64,000 nt of DNA from Candidatus Pelagibacter ubique HIMB140 (GCF_025558165.1 NZ_LAMZ01000001.1:1220001-1284000), one strand, 5' to 3'. Counted from the stretch's first letter, positions 1-10,371 are shown. Notes: generated by a model not told the origin, from the letters alone. Numbers and translations: made by a program.

Positions 1-932
<932 letters not shown>

Positions 933-935
933 AAG

Positions 936-1781
936 ATGGTAAAAGGCAGAGACGACTTTGTAATTGCCTTAAGATCAGTTTTTTTAAAAAAGAAAGATCA
1001 ACAAAAGTTTTCGCTTATAAGCTTAATTATTTTATCTGTTGTTATAATAATTTTAAGTAATTTTAATTTTAAACCAATTCAACTTGTTAAGTTAGGAATT
1101 AACGAAGTAATATATAGATCTTCTTATGTTGTATCAGTGCCAGAAAATAAAATTAAAGAGGCAATAGCTAAATTTAAATCACACCTTGATTTTTATAAAA
1201 ATCATCAAAACCAATTAATTAAAATCGAGAATGCAGATGAGATTAAAGTATTAAATACTATTTTAACTGCTGAAAATAAAAGACTTAGAGAGTTGATTGA
1301 TGAAAGCATAAATTCAGAAGATATATTTGCAAGAGTTTTAATTGATAAAAAGAGTCCATATTTAAAATCAATAGTTTTGAATAGAGGAACTAAAGATAAT
1401 GTAAAGATGGGAATGACAGTAATGGATCGAAATTATTTAGTCGGTCAGATTATTGAGGTAAATTATTCAAATTCTAGAGCTCTACTTCTGTCAGATTTAA
1501 ATAGCAAAATACCAGTAGTAATTCAGCCCCCATTTTTACAAGCTGTAGCTTCTGGAACTGGCAAGGATCATGGAATAATTGAATATACCAAAGATGAGTA
1601 TAAAGAAAATCAGATTGAAAATGAGGCAGTTGTGTATACCTCTGGTCTTGCTGGTATTTTCAAGCCAGGTATTCCAGTTGGTAAAATAACAAATAGTTCA
1701 GAGCAACTAAGTTTTTTTTCTGATTTTGGACAATTAAGTTTTGTAAAGATTGTAGAATTTAAAATAGGAGAGGGTCAATAA
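936..1781 (+). CDS. mreC: Rod shape-determining protein MreC
   Basis: Periplasmic scaffold of the elongasome, linking MreB/MreD to PBP2 and RodA. The 281-residue protein has a short basic cytoplasmic N-terminus, one membrane segment (about residues 23-43), a helical probably coiled-coil stretch (about 70-120), then the beta-rich MreC domain with the family signature NRGTKDNVKMGMTV and a later TSGLAGIFKPGIPVG segment. It starts 3 bp after mreB, and its last base is the first base of the mreD ATG, so the genes are probably translationally coupled. Length is normal for the family. Confidence 0.95.
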   Translation: MVKGRDDFVIALRSVFLKKKDQQKFSLISLIILSVVIIILSNFNFKPIQLVKLGINEVIYRSSYVVSVPENKIKEAIAKFKSHLDFYKNHQNQLIKIENADEIKVLNTILTAENKRLRELIDESINSEDIFARVLIDKKSPYLKSIVLNRGTKDNVKMGMTVMDRNYLVGQIIEVNYSNSRALLLSDLNSKIPVVIQPPFLQAVASGTGKDHGIIEYTKDEYKENQIENEAVVYTSGLAGIFKPGIPVGKITNSSEQLSFFSDFGQLSFVKIVEFKIGEGQ

Positions 1782-2299
1782 TGGCTTCATTGAATAAAAG
1801 TACATTTTTTAGATCGTTCCTCTCTTATTTGCCGATTATTCTCCTGTTTTTTTCAGTGTTTAACGAATTTGACTTTAATTATTTAAAGTTAGATTATTTT
1901 TCATTCAACTTCATTTTCATTTTAATCTTTTTTTGGACTTTAAGAAATCCAGATTACCTAGGATATTTCTCAATTTTCTTAGCAGGAATTATTAACGATG
2001 TAGTAATTGGTATTCCAATTGGAATAAGCAGTTTTTGTTATTTACTAATCTGTGCCATTACCTCATATATTAGACAAATTACACTAAGTCCAAAATTTAT
2101 AAATGATTGGCTTTCATTTATTATTGCTGTTTTGCTTATCAATTCAATTCAAATAATAATTTTAGACTTAGTATTTTTATATCAGGTAGATTTTATGGAC
2201 TACTTAATAAACTCTGGTTTTACTTTTCTATTTTACCCATTATTTTTTATTTTATTTAACATTTTAAATAGCAAAATTTCAAATAAACAGAATGATTAG
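1781..2299 (+). CDS. mreD: Rod shape-determining protein MreD
   Basis: Small integral membrane protein of the elongasome. The 172 residues are almost entirely hydrophobic with about five predicted membrane segments; the sequence itself is poorly conserved, as is usual for MreD, but the loop G-I-I-N-D-V-V-I-G-I-P-I-G matches the family's (L/I)-x-D-x-x-x-G-x-P-(L/I)-G signature. Position between mreC and mrdA supports the call. The start overlaps the mreC stop by one base and the end overlaps mrdA by 8 bp. Confidence 0.9.
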   Translation: MASLNKSTFFRSFLSYLPIILLFFSVFNEFDFNYLKLDYFSFNFIFILIFFWTLRNPDYLGYFSIFLAGIINDVVIGIPIGISSFCYLLICAITSYIRQITLSPKFINDWLSFIIAVLLINSIQIIILDLVFLYQVDFMDYLINSGFTFLFYPLFFILFNILNSKISNKQND

Positions 2300-4196
2300 C
2301 GGTAATTCAGGTATTAGAAAAACAGACGTAATTAATAGACGGATGTTTATTATTGGTGCTGCAAAAATAATTATTTTTACAGGAATTATAGCTAGACTTT
2401 TTTCTCTGCAAGTTAACGAAAATAAAAAATATCTTACTCTTTCAGATAAAAATAGAATTAGAGAGTGGAAGTTGCCACCAATAAGAGGTGATATAGTGGA
2501 TTACTTTGGCAATGTTATAGCCGGAAATTTAAAAGTATATCAACTTCATATAATTCCAGAACAAGTTGAAAACTTCAATTATTTGTTAACTCGATTAAAA
2601 ACTCTACTTAACCTGAGTGATAAAAAAATAGAAAAAATTGTAAAATCAAAAAATAAATTAAAACCTTGGGAAAGTATTATTGTTTCTGAAAATTTATCTT
2701 GGAGTGATTTTTTAAAAATAAATAATTATTTATACGACTTAGTTGGTGTTAAACCAGTTATGACCATTTCAAGAAACTACCCTTTTAGCGAAACTTATAC
2801 TCATATTCTAGGATATGTCAGTCAACCTAATGAAGAAGAGATTTTGGCTAATGAAACTGTTCAAGAAAGATTTGTTCCAGGTATGAAAATTGGAAAATTA
2901 GGTCTAGAAAAAACTTTAGAAAATTACTTGATTGGCACAAATGCCATCCAAAGGTATGAAGTAAATGCTTATGGAAAAAGGATTAATCAACTTGAGCATC
3001 AAAAAGGTAAACAAGGTTTAAGAGTAAGATTAACTGTTGATACGGAGGTTCAGAAAGCTTGTGGAAAACTTTTAAATGACCGAGCTGGATCTATAAGTGT
3101 GATGGATATTTATACGGGTGATATCATAGCAATGTACTCTTCCCCTTCTTATGACCCAAACAAATTTTTATTTGGAATAAGTAATGATGATTGGTCATTA
3201 ATTAGAAATAATCCATTAAAACCACTAGTAAATAAGACACTTGCAGGACTTTATTCTCCAGGATCTACAATAAAACCAATTGTAGCTTTATCTGCTTTAG
3301 AAAACAAAATTGTTAGTCCAAGTTTTAAAGTTAAATGCACTGGTAAGATGGAGCTCTATGGACAGACTTTTCACTGTTGGAAAGAAAAAGGTCATGGATT
3401 TGTAAGTTTAAAAAATGCAATGAAACAATCATGTGATACTTATTTTTATGAAGTTGCAAGATTACTAGGAGTAGATCGATTAAATATTACAGCTGAAAAA
3501 TTTGGACTTGGTAAAAAAGTGTTAGGAGATTATTTTGATTTTGAGAAACCAGGTTTGTTTCCAAACACTAAATGGAAAAAAAATAATCTTGGAAAAGGAT
3601 GGGTGCTTGGAGAAACATTAATAACTGGAATAGGTCAAGGTTATACGCAAACAACTCCACTTCAATTATGCCTTATGACAGCTCAGATTGCTAATGGAGG
3701 TTACTCTATAAAACCAAGAATAATAGTTGATAATAATACTGTTTCTTTCGAAGAAGCTAAAAATAAATTTGAAGAAGAGTCTTTATTTTCTGAAGAAAAA
3801 CAATTATTTGAGAATCCCAAAAATATAAAAATTGTCCAAGAGGCCATGTTTAGTTCAACTAATGAATTATACGGAACATCATACAAGTCTAGAATAGACG
3901 ATCCAAAATATCAATTTGCTGGCAAAACTGGTACTGCGCAGGTTAAGAGAATTAGCATGCGAGAAAGAGAACTTGATCTTAAAATTGAGCAAATCCCTTA
4001 TAAAGACCGAGATCACGCATTATTTGTTGCTTATGGTCCGTATATTAATCCAAGATACGCATTAAGTATTATAGTTGAGCATGGTGGCTCAGGAAGTAAA
4101 ACTGCAGCACCAATTGCAAAAGAATTGTTCAAATTAATAATTGATAGAAACGATTTAAGAAATAAACAAAAAAATTTTGAGGAAATAGAAATTTGA
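2292..4196 (+). CDS. mrdA: Penicillin-binding protein 2 (peptidoglycan transpeptidase)
   Basis: Class B PBP that cross-links peptidoglycan during elongation, working with RodA. The 634-residue protein has one N-terminal membrane anchor (about residues 21-41), a dimerisation/pedestal domain beginning with PPIRGDI, and a C-terminal transpeptidase domain with all three active-site motifs: S-T-I-K (nucleophile Ser, in YSPGSTIKP), S-C-D (in KQSCDTYFY, in place of SxN) and K-T-G-T (AGKTGTAQV). The ATG lies inside the 3' end of mreD, 8 bp overlap. The stop TGA shares its A with the rodA ATG. Length is typical. Confidence 0.96.
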   Translation: MISGNSGIRKTDVINRRMFIIGAAKIIIFTGIIARLFSLQVNENKKYLTLSDKNRIREWKLPPIRGDIVDYFGNVIAGNLKVYQLHIIPEQVENFNYLLTRLKTLLNLSDKKIEKIVKSKNKLKPWESIIVSENLSWSDFLKINNYLYDLVGVKPVMTISRNYPFSETYTHILGYVSQPNEEEILANETVQERFVPGMKIGKLGLEKTLENYLIGTNAIQRYEVNAYGKRINQLEHQKGKQGLRVRLTVDTEVQKACGKLLNDRAGSISVMDIYTGDIIAMYSSPSYDPNKFLFGISNDDWSLIRNNPLKPLVNKTLAGLYSPGSTIKPIVALSALENKIVSPSFKVKCTGKMELYGQTFHCWKEKGHGFVSLKNAMKQSCDTYFYEVARLLGVDRLNITAEKFGLGKKVLGDYFDFEKPGLFPNTKWKKNNLGKGWVLGETLITGIGQGYTQTTPLQLCLMTAQIANGGYSIKPRIIVDNNTVSFEEAKNKFEEESLFSEEKQLFENPKNIKIVQEAMFSSTNELYGTSYKSRIDDPKYQFAGKTGTAQVKRISMRERELDLKIEQIPYKDRDHALFVAYGPYINPRYALSIIVEHGGSGSKTAAPIAKELFKLIIDRNDLRNKQKNFEEIEI

Positions 4197-5320
4197 TGTT
4201 TCAACACGATAGATTAAATAACGAACTTACTTTTTGGCAAAAGGTTAAAGAGTTAGATTATATTTTACTGATAAGTATATTTTTACTTTCAATATTAAGT
4301 TTATTTGTGATGTATTCAACAGATGGAGGAGAAATTCTATTTCATACAAAAAGTCATTTTAGTAAAATAGTAGTCTTTTTTCCTTTAATGATTTTAATTG
4401 CGTTTTTTAATATTAGATGGTGGCACAACTTTTCATACTTGTTTTATATAGCTGTAATTCTTTTACTAATTTATGTTTCTTTTTTTGGAATAAAATCATC
4501 AGGCTCAAGAAGATGGATGGATTTATATTTATTTAATTTACAACCATCCGAGTTAATGAAAATAGCAATTATACTTTGCTTAGCAAAATATTATCACAGG
4601 GTTAAAATTGAAAATGTAAACTCAGTTACAAGTATCATGACAGTTATAACTATTATTTTAATACCAATTATTATGGTGCTCTCACAACCAGATTTAGGAA
4701 CTTCAATTCTCATTGCATCAAGTGGAATAATTGTTTTATGGTTGGGAGGCGTTAAGATAAAATATTTTATTTATTCTTTGATAGTTTTTTTAATATCACT
4801 ACCTTTTGTAATTTCTTTCTTAAAGCCTTATCAAAAATTGAGAATATTGACTTTTTTAGACCCTGATAGAGATCCATTGGGCGCTGGTTATCAAATAATT
4901 CAGTCAAAAATAGCAATAGGTTCTGGTGGCTTAGAGGGCAAAGGTTTTTTAAAAGGCACACAAAGTTATTTGGATTTTTTACCTGAAAAACATACTGATT
5001 TTATATTCACTTTATTTTCTGAAGAGTTTGGATTTATAGGATCAATAGGATTATTGGTTTTGTATTCAATTATCATTATCAGAATTTTGAGAATAGGTGC
5101 TATCTCAAGAAGTAATTTTTCAAGGTTATTCTGTTTTGGATTTGCTTTTGCAATATTCATTTATATTGTTGTAAATCTTTCGATGGTCTTGGGTTTATTG
5201 CCAATTGTCGGTTCTCCATTACCGATAATGTCCTATGGAGGTTCCTCTATGTTAGCAACTATGATCGGGTTTGGTATTGTTCTTAGCGCCAAGATAAATC
5301 ATAAACAGATGATTGCTTAA
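4196..5320 (+). CDS. mrdB: RodA, SEDS-family peptidoglycan glycosyltransferase
   Basis: SEDS glycosyltransferase that polymerises lipid II during elongation; partner of PBP2. The 374 residues contain about ten membrane segments and the conserved SEDS elements: GSRRWMD, LQPSELMKI, SQPDLGTS (with the catalytic-region Asp), FLPEKHTDFIF, and the C-terminal LPIVGSPLPIMSYGGSS. I chose the ATG at 4196, which overlaps the mrdA TGA by one base; an in-frame TTG one codon earlier exists but is less likely. It closes the mre/mrd operon. Confidence 0.95.
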   Translation: MFQHDRLNNELTFWQKVKELDYILLISIFLLSILSLFVMYSTDGGEILFHTKSHFSKIVVFFPLMILIAFFNIRWWHNFSYLFYIAVILLLIYVSFFGIKSSGSRRWMDLYLFNLQPSELMKIAIILCLAKYYHRVKIENVNSVTSIMTVITIILIPIIMVLSQPDLGTSILIASSGIIVLWLGGVKIKYFIYSLIVFLISLPFVISFLKPYQKLRILTFLDPDRDPLGAGYQIIQSKIAIGSGGLEGKGFLKGTQSYLDFLPEKHTDFIFTLFSEEFGFIGSIGLLVLYSIIIIRILRIGAISRSNFSRLFCFGFAFAIFIYIVVNLSMVLGLLPIVGSPLPIMSYGGSSMLATMIGFGIVLSAKINHKQMIA

Positions 5321-5388
5321 AATATTTAATTTAATTAAGCATAATTTGTCACTATGAAACTTTAATTTTTTAATTGTATAACGTTCAT

Positions 5389-6630
5389 ATGAATAAGAAC
5401 ATTAAGGTTGGAATAGTTGGTGCAGGTATTCAAGGTGTATCAAATGCATTGTTCCTTCAAAAAAAGGGATTTAATGTAACAATATTTGATAGAGATAATC
5501 CAGGAAGCCAAGCAGCCTCTTATGGAAATGCAGGACATTTTTCGCCTTATGCTTCACTTTCTTTAAATAGAACTGATGTCTTAGCGGATGTTCCGGCTAT
5601 GTTATTAAGTTCAACTGGTCCTCTAGCTTTAAAATGGAATTACGTTCCAAAAATGATTCCATGGTTCATGAAATTTATCATGAACACTACAAAAACTAAG
5701 ATGATGCATACTGCAAAAAATATGCATCAAATTTTAGATTTAGCTCTACCGGCGTATGATGAATTATTTGATGAAATAGATCTTGAAGGATTAGTGGAAA
5801 ACAAAGGAATACTTTATATCTGGAATGATCAAGATCTAAAAAGTAGGGAATTAGAAATAAGAGTTAGAGATGAATTGGGAGTAAAGCAGCAACTAGTTAA
5901 TAAAGCTGAAATTCATGATTTAGAACCCCATATTAAACCTTTCTATCATGCTGGAGTTTACTATCCTTATGCAAGACATGCTCGAAATCCAAAAAGAATC
6001 CTTTTAAAATTATTTGATCTATTTTTGCAAAAAGGTGGAAAGTTTAACAAAGTAAATATTAAAGATATAAAATTTGATGATGAAAAACCTATTTTTAAAA
6101 CTGAAACACAAAGTTATGTTTTTGATAAAGCAGTAATTGCTTGTGGCGCTTTTTCTAAAAAATTGACTGACAATTTAGATGAACAAATTCCTCTAGATAC
6201 TGAAAGAGGATATCATGTTCATTTTAAAAACTGTGATCATTTATTAAGCCGACCAGTAATATTTTCAAACCGTGGTTTTGGAATTACACCAATGGAACAA
6301 GGATTAAGAGTAGTGGGTACAGTTGAATTTGGTGGATTAGAAAATCCTTTGTCAAAATCTAGAGTTAAAAATTTAATTAATAATGCAAAATATATGCTTG
6401 GTGATTTACCCGAGCATGAGGATGAGTGGTTAGGATTTAGACCAACTTTACCAGACTTTTTACCTGTCATGGGGCCATCAAAAAATTATAAAAATGTTTA
6501 TTATTGTTTTGGACATCATCATTTAGGATGGACTTTAGGCCCAATTTCTGGAAAGATTGTTTCAGGAATGATTGCGAACGAAAATACAAACTTAGATTTA
6601 AAACCTTACAGTTCGTTAAGATTTAGTTAA
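5389..6630 (+). CDS. FAD-dependent D-amino-acid dehydrogenase-like oxidoreductase (DadA family)
   Basis: DAO-superfamily flavoenzyme that would oxidise an amine or D-amino acid to an imino acid. The 413-residue protein opens with a Rossmann dinucleotide motif (VGAGIQGVSNALFL, residues 9-22) and the FDRDNPGSQAASYGNAG segment typical of DadA; the C-terminal part has WLGFRPTLPDFLPVMGPS and HHHLGWTLGP, also DadA-like. I start at the ATG at 5389 because it places the Rossmann strand at the usual distance; a TTG at 5374 is in frame but adds five odd residues. It is followed with no gap by a DMT transporter. The exact substrate (D-amino acid, hydroxyproline or glycine-type amine) cannot be told. Confidence 0.8.
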   Translation: MNKNIKVGIVGAGIQGVSNALFLQKKGFNVTIFDRDNPGSQAASYGNAGHFSPYASLSLNRTDVLADVPAMLLSSTGPLALKWNYVPKMIPWFMKFIMNTTKTKMMHTAKNMHQILDLALPAYDELFDEIDLEGLVENKGILYIWNDQDLKSRELEIRVRDELGVKQQLVNKAEIHDLEPHIKPFYHAGVYYPYARHARNPKRILLKLFDLFLQKGGKFNKVNIKDIKFDDEKPIFKTETQSYVFDKAVIACGAFSKKLTDNLDEQIPLDTERGYHVHFKNCDHLLSRPVIFSNRGFGITPMEQGLRVVGTVEFGGLENPLSKSRVKNLINNAKYMLGDLPEHEDEWLGFRPTLPDFLPVMGPSKNYKNVYYCFGHHHLGWTLGPISGKIVSGMIANENTNLDLKPYSSLRFS

Positions 6631-7527
6631 GTGGGTCAGAACGCCAAAGCATATTTAATGTTGGTTTGTGCAACATTATTTTGGGCAGGCAATTTTACAA
6701 TTGCGAAGTTTGCATACTTCCAAAACATACCACCAAATACTCTTTCATTTTTAAGATGGTGTTTTGTATGGATAATTTTATTTCCCTTTACGTATCAGGA
6801 AATATTTAAATTAAAGTATAAAATTAAAGAAAATTTATCTTTATTTTTTATCCTTGGTTTTACCAGTGTTTGTATATTTACTTCATTTACTTATAATGCT
6901 TTAAATCATACCCAAGTAATCAATGCATCTCTTTTTAATACTGCAATACCAGTTACAATAATTTTAGTTTGTTTTTTGTTAAAAATTGAAAAAACAAATA
7001 TTTTTCAATTATCAGGCCTGTTTATTTCTGTATTAGGTATTTTAGCTATTATCACACGATTGGATCTTAATATTTTGCTTTCTTTAAATTTTAATAAAGG
7101 AGATTTATTTATGATAGGTGCGATAATTGCATGGGGAGTTTATTCAGCATATTTAAGAAAAAGAAATTTTGATGTTTCTCTACTTGCCCTTGTGCAAATC
7201 ATATGCACGTTTGGCCTAATATTTCTTTTGCCTTTATTTTTTATCGATATAATTCAAGATAAAGTTGTAGAGATAAATAGTAACTTTTTTTATATTTTAT
7301 TTTATATTGCTTTGTTTCCAAGTATTGGCTCTTACTATTGTTGGGCAGGTGCTGTGGCGATTATTGGAGCCAATCGGGCAGGAATTTTTTTATCATTAAT
7401 TCCTTTATTCAGTACAATTTTTGCAATCATACTTTTTAATGAAAAATTTTTATTTTTTCATTTAATTGGGTCTATTTTAATTATATTAGGTCTATTTTTA
7501 TCAAACAAAAAAATTAAAAATGCTTAA
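6631..7527 (+). CDS. EamA/DMT-family transporter
   Basis: Ten-helix drug/metabolite transporter, usually an exporter of amino acids or metabolites. The 298 residues show the two-fold EamA repeat: an N-terminal half starting AKAYLMLVCATLFWAGNFTIAKF and a second half starting GDLFMIGAIIAWGVYSAYLRKR. The start is a GTG directly after the preceding TAA; the next Met is about ten residues in and would cut into the first membrane helix, so GTG is preferred. It overlaps the following dehydrogenase by 8 bp, so the three genes from 5389 look like one operon. Substrate unknown. Confidence 0.82.
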   Translation: MGQNAKAYLMLVCATLFWAGNFTIAKFAYFQNIPPNTLSFLRWCFVWIILFPFTYQEIFKLKYKIKENLSLFFILGFTSVCIFTSFTYNALNHTQVINASLFNTAIPVTIILVCFLLKIEKTNIFQLSGLFISVLGILAIITRLDLNILLSLNFNKGDLFMIGAIIAWGVYSAYLRKRNFDVSLLALVQIICTFGLIFLLPLFFIDIIQDKVVEINSNFFYILFYIALFPSIGSYYCWAGAVAIIGANRAGIFLSLIPLFSTIFAIILFNEKFLFFHLIGSILIILGLFLSNKKIKNA

Positions 7528-8470
7528 AGTAGCTATATTAGATGATTACCAAAATGTTGCTCAACAATTTGTTGATTTAGAAAAATTATCTGGAAAATAT
7601 GAATTTAAAATTTTCAGTGAACCTTTCGTAGATGAGGCAGATGCTATTGATCAATTAGCTGATTTTGAGGCTCTTTTGATAATGAGGGAAAGAACTCCAA
7701 TTACAAAAAATCTAATTGATAATTTAAGTGATTTAAAATTTGTTATCACAAGTGGATTAAGAAATAGATCTATAGACCTAGAAGCTGCTAAAAAAAGAAA
7801 AATTATAGTTTGTGGGACAGATATTAATATCAATCCTACTCCTGAACTAACTTGGGCATTAATTCTTGGCTTAGCTAGAAATTTTAAAGAAGAGTTTGAT
7901 AATATGTATCAAGGATACTGGCAAACTACTATTGGTGTTGAGCTAAAAGGAAAAATATTAGGATTAATAGGATTGGGAAGAGTAGGAAGTGAAGTTGCAA
8001 AAATTGGAAAAGCTTTTGGAATGCAAGTTATGGCTTGGAGTGAAAATTTAAGTTTAGATAAATGCAAAGAGCTAGATGTCTTGCCATGTAGCAAAGATGA
8101 TTTGATTAAGAACTCAGATGTTTTATCTATTCATGTGCAAGGTGGAGAGAGATATAAAGATTGCATAACATTAAAAGAGTTAGACAATATGAAGAAGACA
8201 GCTTTTTTAATTAATACTTCGAGAGGTCCAATAGTTAATGAAGATGATTTAATTATAGCATTATCAACTAATGTAATTGCTGGAGCTGGAATCGATGTTT
8301 ATGAAAAAGAACCTTTGCCTGAAAATAATAAATTAAGATTTTTACCTAACGCTTTGTTAACTCCACATATAGGATATGTAACAGCAGAAAATTACAGTAT
8401 TTTTTACAATCAAATGATTGAGGGATTAGAGGCTTGTGTTAATGGAAAGCCAATTAGAGTTTTAGAGTAG
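7520..8470 (+). CDS. D-2-hydroxyacid dehydrogenase family NAD(P)-dependent reductase
   Basis: Interconverts a 2-oxo acid and a D-2-hydroxy acid. The 316-residue protein has the family's catalytic/substrate domain split around a central Rossmann domain with GLIGLGRVGSEVAKI. The catalytic triad is visible: Arg in LINTSRGPIVNE, Glu in DVYEKEPLP and His in LTPHIGY. The N-terminus MLKVAILDDYQ resembles the subgroup annotated as phosphoglycerate-dehydrogenase-like. The ATG overlaps the transporter by 8 bp. Together with the upstream FAD enzyme it could reduce the 2-oxo acid made by amino-acid oxidation, but that link is inference. Confidence 0.85.
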   Translation: MLKVAILDDYQNVAQQFVDLEKLSGKYEFKIFSEPFVDEADAIDQLADFEALLIMRERTPITKNLIDNLSDLKFVITSGLRNRSIDLEAAKKRKIIVCGTDININPTPELTWALILGLARNFKEEFDNMYQGYWQTTIGVELKGKILGLIGLGRVGSEVAKIGKAFGMQVMAWSENLSLDKCKELDVLPCSKDDLIKNSDVLSIHVQGGERYKDCITLKELDNMKKTAFLINTSRGPIVNEDDLIIALSTNVIAGAGIDVYEKEPLPENNKLRFLPNALLTPHIGYVTAENYSIFYNQMIEGLEACVNGKPIRVLE

Positions 8471-8472
8471 CC

Positions 8473-9366
8473 ATGGAGTTACCAGTTGTAAATCACGAAG
8501 ATTATTTTGCAAAAATTGGAGATGATCATAAATTTCCAATAAATAAATTTAGTGAACTTGCAAATTATTTAATTAAAAAAAATGTAGTCAAAAAGTTTCA
8601 CAAACCTTATCCATGCTCATCTGAAACATTAAAGTTTGCTCACTCTGAAAAATATATAAGTGATATCAAAAATAAAACTTTAGATAAAGATGGTGTTAAA
8701 AAAATAGGTTTTCCTTTGGTAGATAGTGTTGTTAAGAGATCTTTGGTTGCAACAGGGGGTACTGTGTTGGCATCAAAACTTGCAATTAATTATGGAATTT
8801 CTTGTAATACGGCTGGAGGGAGTCACCACGCAAATTACAATGGTGGTGCTGGTTACTGTGTATTTAATGATGTAGCAGTTGCAGCTCATTATTTACTTAA
8901 CAGGGGTCTGGCCAATAGAATTTTAATTGTAGATCTTGATGTTCATCAAGGAAATGGCAATTCAGATATTTTTAAAGAAAATAGAAACGTTTTTACATTT
9001 AGTATGCATTCAAAAACTAATTATCCTGCAAAAAAATCTATTAGTGATTTAGATGTAGAGTTAGAAGACAACACAGAGGATGATATTTACATCAAAACTT
9101 TAAAGCACTATTTAACAGAGTTAAATCAAGAAAATTTTGATTTTGTATTTTATATCGCAGGAGTAGATATTCATTTTAATGATCGATTAGGAAAATTAAA
9201 TATTTCTGATCAAGGTGTAAAGTTGAGAGATGAGCTTGTTGTAGAAAATTTTTATTCAAAAAGAATACCTTTTTGTGGAGTTTTAGGAGGAGGATACAAT
9301 AAAGATTTTGAAAAATTAGTGGAATTGCACTCTTTGTTGCATCAAACTTGTGCTAAGTATATTTGA
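8473..9366 (+). CDS. Histone deacetylase-like amidohydrolase (AcuC/HDAC superfamily)
   Basis: Zinc hydrolase of the class that removes acetyl groups from lysine-like or polyamine substrates. The 297 residues carry the diagnostic blocks: GGSHHAN (tandem active-site His), GYCVFNDVAVAA, the zinc-binding DLDVHQGNGN, the third zinc ligand in AGVDIHFNDRLGKL, and the C-terminal GGGYN with the active-site Tyr. Bacteria lack histones, so likely substrates are small acetylated amines or acetylated enzymes. It starts 2 bp after the 2-hydroxyacid dehydrogenase and its TGA lies just ahead of msrB. Confidence 0.87.
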   Translation: MELPVVNHEDYFAKIGDDHKFPINKFSELANYLIKKNVVKKFHKPYPCSSETLKFAHSEKYISDIKNKTLDKDGVKKIGFPLVDSVVKRSLVATGGTVLASKLAINYGISCNTAGGSHHANYNGGAGYCVFNDVAVAAHYLLNRGLANRILIVDLDVHQGNGNSDIFKENRNVFTFSMHSKTNYPAKKSISDLDVELEDNTEDDIYIKTLKHYLTELNQENFDFVFYIAGVDIHFNDRLGKLNISDQGVKLRDELVVENFYSKRIPFCGVLGGGYNKDFEKLVELHSLLHQTCAKYI

Positions 9367-9368
9367 AT

Positions 9369-9743
9369 ATGACAAAAAAAATTAACCCCAACCTAACCGC
9401 TGAACAGAAATTAATTTTATTTGAGGAAGGCACAGAACTTGCTGGATCAAGTGAACTTAATCATGAAAAAAGAGAAGGAAGTTTTCATTGTGCAAATTGT
9501 GGTGAGAAGTTATTTGACTCAAATACTAAATATGAAAGTGGATCTGGTTGGCCATCTTTTTATGAATCTTTACCAGATGTTTTTGAAACAAAAACAGATT
9601 ATCATTTAGGTTATGGAAGAACAGAGTATCATTGTAAAAAATGTGGTGGTCACCACGGACATATATTCGATGATGGTCCAGAGCCAACTGGAAAAAGATA
9701 TTGCAATAATGGTGTCTGTTTAGTTTTTAAACCAAAAGCTTAA
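9369..9743 (+). CDS. msrB: Peptide-methionine (R)-S-oxide reductase MsrB
   Basis: Repairs oxidised methionine (R-sulfoxide) in proteins. The 124-residue protein has the two CxxC zinc pairs (C41/C44 and C89/C92), the GSGWPSFYE signature and the catalytic Cys in RYCNN (C112). I start at the ATG at 9369, 2 bp after the preceding stop; an in-frame TTG at 9363 is an alternative. A thiol-redox partner, glutaredoxin, lies convergently just downstream. Confidence 0.94.
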   Translation: MTKKINPNLTAEQKLILFEEGTELAGSSELNHEKREGSFHCANCGEKLFDSNTKYESGSGWPSFYESLPDVFETKTDYHLGYGRTEYHCKKCGGHHGHIFDDGPEPTGKRYCNNGVCLVFKPKA

Positions 9744-9751
9744 AAATAATT

Positions 9752-10009
9752 TTAATTTTTTAATAAATCTTGAAGTTTATTTTCTTTTTCTAGAGCCCTT
9801 ACTTCATCATAGCCACCTATATGCTGCTCATCAAAAAAAATTTGTGGAATTGTTCTTTTTCCATTTGCTTTTTTTATCATTTCATCCATTGCACCTTCAA
9901 CTTTTGAAATATCAATTTCATTATATGGAGCATTGTTTCTTGTTAATAATCTTTTTGCAGCCTCACAATAGTTACATAGGGGGCCAGTATACATGGTAAT
10001 TTTTTTCAT
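9752..10009 (-). CDS. grxC: Glutaredoxin 3
   Basis: Small thioltransferase that reduces disulfides and glutathione mixed disulfides. The 85-residue thioredoxin fold has the redox pair C12-x-x-C15 (GPLCNYC), the cis-Pro loop in RTIPQIF and the glutathione-contact GGYDE. It lies 3 bp downstream of the DUF2805 gene on the same strand and converges on msrB with an 8-bp gap that contains no clear terminator. Confidence 0.94.
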   Translation of the reverse strand: MKKITMYTGPLCNYCEAAKRLLTRNNAPYNEIDISKVEGAMDEMIKKANGKRTIPQIFFDEQHIGGYDEVRALEKENKLQDLLKN

Positions 10010-10012
10010 AAC

Positions 10013-10309
10013 TTATAGATAGTCACCTTTTTTAATTTTACTAGTGATTTCTTTTCTAGAATATTCAAATTTTTTTCTATGTTTGATACTTTTTTGATTT
10101 ACTCTTTTTCTCCACAATCTAAATGACGATGGTTTTAAAGATCTTCTCATAATTTTAATTACATCAGATTCTCGCTTCCCCGTTTTTTTCTCAATTTCCT
10201 CAAAAGTAATTCTGTCTGCCCATGCCGCCCAAATTACCCAGTCTGGGTCATCAATACTGGGTTCAGGATTTTTAACTTTAGTTACTGGGGTGTAGCCTTT
10301 TTTTTTCAT
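10013..10309 (-). CDS. DUF2805 (TIGR03643) family protein, function unknown
   Basis: 98-residue basic protein of a family with no known function. It matches the family pattern of a helix-turn-helix-like core (DRITFEEIEKKTGKRESDVIKIMRR broken over residues about 32-56) followed by the conserved LKPSSFRLWRKRV block near residue 58-70. The N-terminal part has DPDWVIWAAWADR. The HTH-like appearance suggests nucleic-acid binding, which is inference. It is cotranscribed with grxC (3-bp gap). Confidence 0.8.
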   Translation of the reverse strand: MKKKGYTPVTKVKNPEPSIDDPDWVIWAAWADRITFEEIEKKTGKRESDVIKIMRRSLKPSSFRLWRKRVNQKSIKHRKKFEYSRKEITSKIKKGDYL

Positions 10310-10371
10310 AAATCCTTTATATTTGAAAAAAAAATTTAATGCATTTTTTTTACCCTCTGATATTATGATTT

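Noticed and set aside
5314-5341. TGCTTAA...TTAAGCA inverted repeat at the rodA stop
   Set aside because: Seven AT-rich pairs with a 14-base loop and no T tract on the plus strand; too weak to call a terminator.
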